A program made the position numbers and the translations under genes. DNA of 8,198 bases. Origin: Candidatus Stahliibacteriota bacterium. GTDB taxonomy: Bacteria > Hydrothermota > Tepidihabitantia > B3-TA06. Location of the stretch: positions 1 to 8,198 of the forward strand of contig DAOVCF010000086.1 in assembly GCA_030670165.1 (NCBI GenBank). Reading direction: 5' to 3'. The notes beneath the pieces were generated by a model. The model did no database searches. It was not told where the DNA came from and saw only the letters and a list, made by a program, of their open reading frames with translations. Shown piece after piece: positions 6,355-8,198 of the stretch (within the stretch, counting starts at the first letter, position 1; every line of letters starts with the position of its first letter).

Positions 6355-7428
6355 ATGGCTAAGAGTCAACCAAAAGAGCAGGACGATCGGTACAAGGCGT
6401 TGGATACCGCGATCGGTCAGATTCAGAAGCAGTTCGGCAAGGGCTCGATCATGCGACTTGGGGAAAGCCCCGCAGGAATCGGTGCCGAGGTCATTCCCAC
6501 CGGCTCACTGACCCTGGACGCGGCGTTGGGGGTAGGCGGCCTACCAAGGGGCAGAATGATCGAGATCTTCGGACCGGAGGCCTCGGGTAAGACCACTATA
6601 GCCCTTCAGGCGGTAGCCAGTGCGCAGCGCATGGGCGGACAGGCCGCGTTCATCGATACAGAACACGCCCTTGATCCTATCTACGCCAAGGCCCTGGGTG
6701 TAGATGTGGACGAACTCCTTATCTCCCAGCCCGATGCCGGTGAGCAGGCCTTGGAGATCGCAGAGATACTCACCCGATCAGGAGGTATAGATATCTTCGT
6801 TATCGATTCGGTGGCCGCCTTGGTACCCCGGGCGGAGATCGAGGGCGAGATGGGCGACGCGCACGTTGGCCTTCAGGCAAGGCTCATGTCGCAGGCGCTT
6901 AGAAAACTCACCTCGGTTATATCCCGCTCCAAGACCTGTGCTATCTTCACCAACCAGATACGCATGAAGATAGGCGTGATGTGGGGCAACCCGGAGACCA
7001 CTCCAGGCGGCCTGGCTTTAAAGTTTCACGCCACAGTACGCTTGGACATCCGGCGCATCGCCTCCATCAAGAAGGGAGATGAGGTGATCGGCAACCGCAC
7101 CAGAATCAAAGTCGTAAAGAACAAACTCGCCCCACCCTTCAAGCTGGCCGAGTTCGACATACTCTACGGCAAGGGCGTAAACTACCTTGGGGAACTTGTT
7201 GATGTAGGAGTCGATCTCGGTTTGGTTCAGAAGTCCGGCACCTGGTTCTCCTACGGTGATGAGCGGATGGGCCAGGGCCGGGACGCGGCCATCTCTTTCC
7301 TTGAGGAGAACCCGGATGCAAAAGAGAAACTCGGAAAAGAGCTAAGAGAGAAGCTCTTTCCCACTCCTGCCGCCCCCAATGAGGAGGTCCTGGGGCCTGA
7401 AGCAGCAGAAAAGGAGAAGAAGGATTAG
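6355..7428 (+). CDS. recA: Recombinase RecA
   Basis: RecA forms ATP-dependent filaments on single-stranded DNA, drives strand exchange in recombinational repair, and as a co-protease triggers the SOS response where LexA exists. The 357 residues match the family length. Seen in order: N-terminal helix region with ALDTAIGQIQKQFGKGS (15-31), Walker A GPEASGKT (73-80), catalytic Glu103 in DTEHALDP, Walker B with Asp151 in FVIDSV, loop L2 at about 202-219 (KIGVMWGNPETTPGG), the RLDIRR and KVVKNK segments, and an acidic/charged C-terminal tail. L2 carries Trp210 where Phe is usual. No intein or truncation is present. recX starts 9 nt after the stop, the common recA-recX arrangement. No SOS operator was recognised upstream, so its regulation may depend on read-through from glmS or on an operator of unfamiliar type. 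Confidence 0.99.
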   Translation: MAKSQPKEQDDRYKALDTAIGQIQKQFGKGSIMRLGESPAGIGAEVIPTGSLTLDAALGVGGLPRGRMIEIFGPEASGKTTIALQAVASAQRMGGQAAFIDTEHALDPIYAKALGVDVDELLISQPDAGEQALEIAEILTRSGGIDIFVIDSVAALVPRAEIEGEMGDAHVGLQARLMSQALRKLTSVISRSKTCAIFTNQIRMKIGVMWGNPETTPGGLALKFHATVRLDIRRIASIKKGDEVIGNRTRIKVVKNKLAPPFKLAEFDILYGKGVNYLGELVDVGVDLGLVQKSGTWFSYGDERMGQGRDAAISFLEENPDAKEKLGKELREKLFPTPAAPNEEVLGPEAAEKEKKD

Positions 7429-7437
7429 TGTTCGCTC

Positions 7438-7899
7438 ATGAAAGCTCAAGACGAACGCGAAAGGGTTCGGACGGCGGCACTCAGATTGCTGCGCTATCGT
7501 GATCGCAGTATCGCCGAGATGCGCCAGCGGCTGCGCCGCAAAGGGTTCGACCCGGAAGTGATAGCCGATGAGATCGAACAACTTATTCGCGAGCGACTAC
7601 TCGACGATGAACGCTTCACCGGTGTCTGGATCAGACACAAACTCACCATATCCCACAAGGGCAAGAGATTGGTTAGAGCCGAGCTTGCGGCAAAGGGGAT
7701 CGGCGCGGAACTCTTTGCACGCGTCTGGGAAAAGCATGTCGAGCAGGAGCGCCGCTCCGCTGAGACGTGGGCAAAGGCCAAAGCGGAAGACTACAACCTC
7801 CTCGATTCCTTCGAGCGCCGCGGACGAATCAGGCAGGGACTTTACCGCAGGGGTTACTCGCAGGAAGCGATCGAGGCTGCACTCGAGGAGATCGAATGA
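7438..7899 (+). CDS. recX: Regulatory protein RecX
   Basis: RecX binds RecA filaments and limits their growth or recombinase activity. The 153 residues contain the expected tandem three-helix repeats. The first (about 13-60) includes ALRLLRYRDRSIAEMRQRL and the signature LLDDERF (54-60). The second is around KRLVRAELAAKGI (76-88). The third (about 127-153) includes RRGRIRQGLYRRGYSQEAI. It lies 9 nt downstream of recA. No good ribosome binding site is placed before the ATG (the nearest AAGGA is about 13 nt away), so translation probably depends on coupling to recA, which would keep RecX at a low ratio to RecA. The stop overlaps the alaS start. Confidence 0.93.
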   Translation: MKAQDERERVRTAALRLLRYRDRSIAEMRQRLRRKGFDPEVIADEIEQLIRERLLDDERFTGVWIRHKLTISHKGKRLVRAELAAKGIGAELFARVWEKHVEQERRSAETWAKAKAEDYNLLDSFERRGRIRQGLYRRGYSQEAIEAALEEIE

Positions 7900-8198
7900 A
7901 ATCAGCCGAGCTTAGAGAGGCGTTTCTTAGATTCTTTGAAGAGCGCGGACATACGCGGGTTCCATCTGCACCGCTTGTTCCCAAACGAGACCCCACCATC
8001 CTCTTCAACGTAGCGGGTATGGTTCAGTTCAAGCCCTTGTGGGCCGGGATGATTGAACCCCTGCCCTACAAGCGCGCCGCATCCGCGCAGAAGTGCCTGC
8101 GTTTGGAAGACTTGGATGTAGTAGGCACCGACGCCACACACGACACCTTCTTCGAGATGCTCGGCAACTTTTCATTCGGCGACTACCAGAAGGAGGAG
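7896..8198 (+). CDS. alaS: Alanine--tRNA ligase, N-terminal part (cut by the window edge)
   Basis: AlaRS charges tRNA-Ala with alanine. Only the first 101 residues are in the window; the frame is open to the edge. The N-terminal class II catalytic region is unmistakable: ELREAFLRFFEERGH (5-19), LVPKRDPTILF followed by NVAGMVQFKPLW (about 27-50), QKCLR (70-74), and THDTFFEMLGNFSFGDY (81-97). The ATG overlaps the recX stop (ATGA, 7896-7899), indicating translational coupling. The recA-recX-alaS order is found in many bacteria. Nothing suggests decay. The tRNA-recognition, editing and C-Ala domains lie beyond the window. Confidence 0.97.
   Translation, partial: MKSAELREAFLRFFEERGHTRVPSAPLVPKRDPTILFNVAGMVQFKPLWAGMIEPLPYKRAASAQKCLRLEDLDVVGTDATHDTFFEMLGNFSFGDYQKEE

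Larger units (their letters stand above)
6255..6362 (+). other. Possible small basic ORF bridging glmS and recA
   Basis: An ATG overlapping the glmS stop (TGATG, 6253-6257) opens a 35-codon frame that runs through the whole spacer and ends at TAA 6360-6362, just inside recA. The predicted peptide begins MKIDVGKRGTRKREEQ and is rich in Lys and Arg. It has no ribosome binding site of its own and would depend on termination-reinitiation after glmS. An open frame of this length can easily arise by chance, so it may only be spacer DNA. If translated, its end would place ribosomes at the recA start. Confidence 0.15.

Noticed and set aside
6997..7008. Pro in RecA L2 (TTPGG) where E. coli has Thr
   Set aside because: TTPGG is normal in many RecA proteins, including those of Bacillus, and does not indicate altered function.
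8136..8144. Missing Arg in the alaS THDTFFEM segment, where E. coli has RHHTFFEM
   Set aside because: Bacteroidetes and eukaryotic AlaRS carry Tyr at this place (TYHHT or VYHHT types), so the Arg is not universally required. The rest of the catalytic core is intact.

Overview
The window looks like chromosomal DNA from an uncultured or little-studied bacterium of moderate GC content. A secreted gingipain-type (C25) peptidase ends in a sorting tail like that of type IX secretion cargo. Such tails are typical of the Bacteroidetes/Chlorobi/Fibrobacteres (FCB) superphylum and of neighbouring candidate phyla such as WOR-3, TA06, Zixibacteria and Cloacimonetes. The phosphohexomutase has an archaeal-like sugar-binding loop, which also fits a candidate-phylum lineage. 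The lineage is an inference; no rRNA or other decisive marker is present.

Layout: bases 77-2332 on the minus strand encode the exported C25 peptidase. It has its own promoter (2421-2448), a strong ribosome binding site and a hairpin terminator (32-60). The gap 2333-2656 holds that promoter, a consensus plus-strand promoter (2598-2625), and a minus-strand open frame that looks like the remnant of a decayed protein gene. On the plus strand follow a small LysW-like zinc-ribbon protein with a very acidic tail (2657-3022), a phosphohexomutase probably acting as phosphoglucosamine mutase (3119-4435), glmS (4423-6255), recA (6355-7428), recX (7438-7899) and the 5' end of alaS (7896 to the window edge).

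Functionally, the mutase and GlmS are two steps of the route to UDP-N-acetylglucosamine: GlmS makes glucosamine-6-phosphate and the mutase isomerises it to the 1-phosphate. Their genes overlap by 13 nt and are probably translationally coupled. recA-recX-alaS is a widely conserved cluster; RecX modulates RecA filaments, and recX and alaS overlap by 4 nt (ATGA). No strong terminator separates the plus-strand genes, so they may form one long transcription unit with an additional internal promoter just before the mutase.

Most of the window is ordinary housekeeping DNA. The parts most worth a second look are the acidic LysW-like protein, which lacks the C-terminal EDWGE carrier motif and has no visible lysine or arginine biosynthesis neighbours, the gene remnant in the divergent promoter region, and the mutase promoter whose -10 box overlaps a possible start codon. 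I found no CRISPR array, tRNA, rRNA, insertion sequence or defence system.
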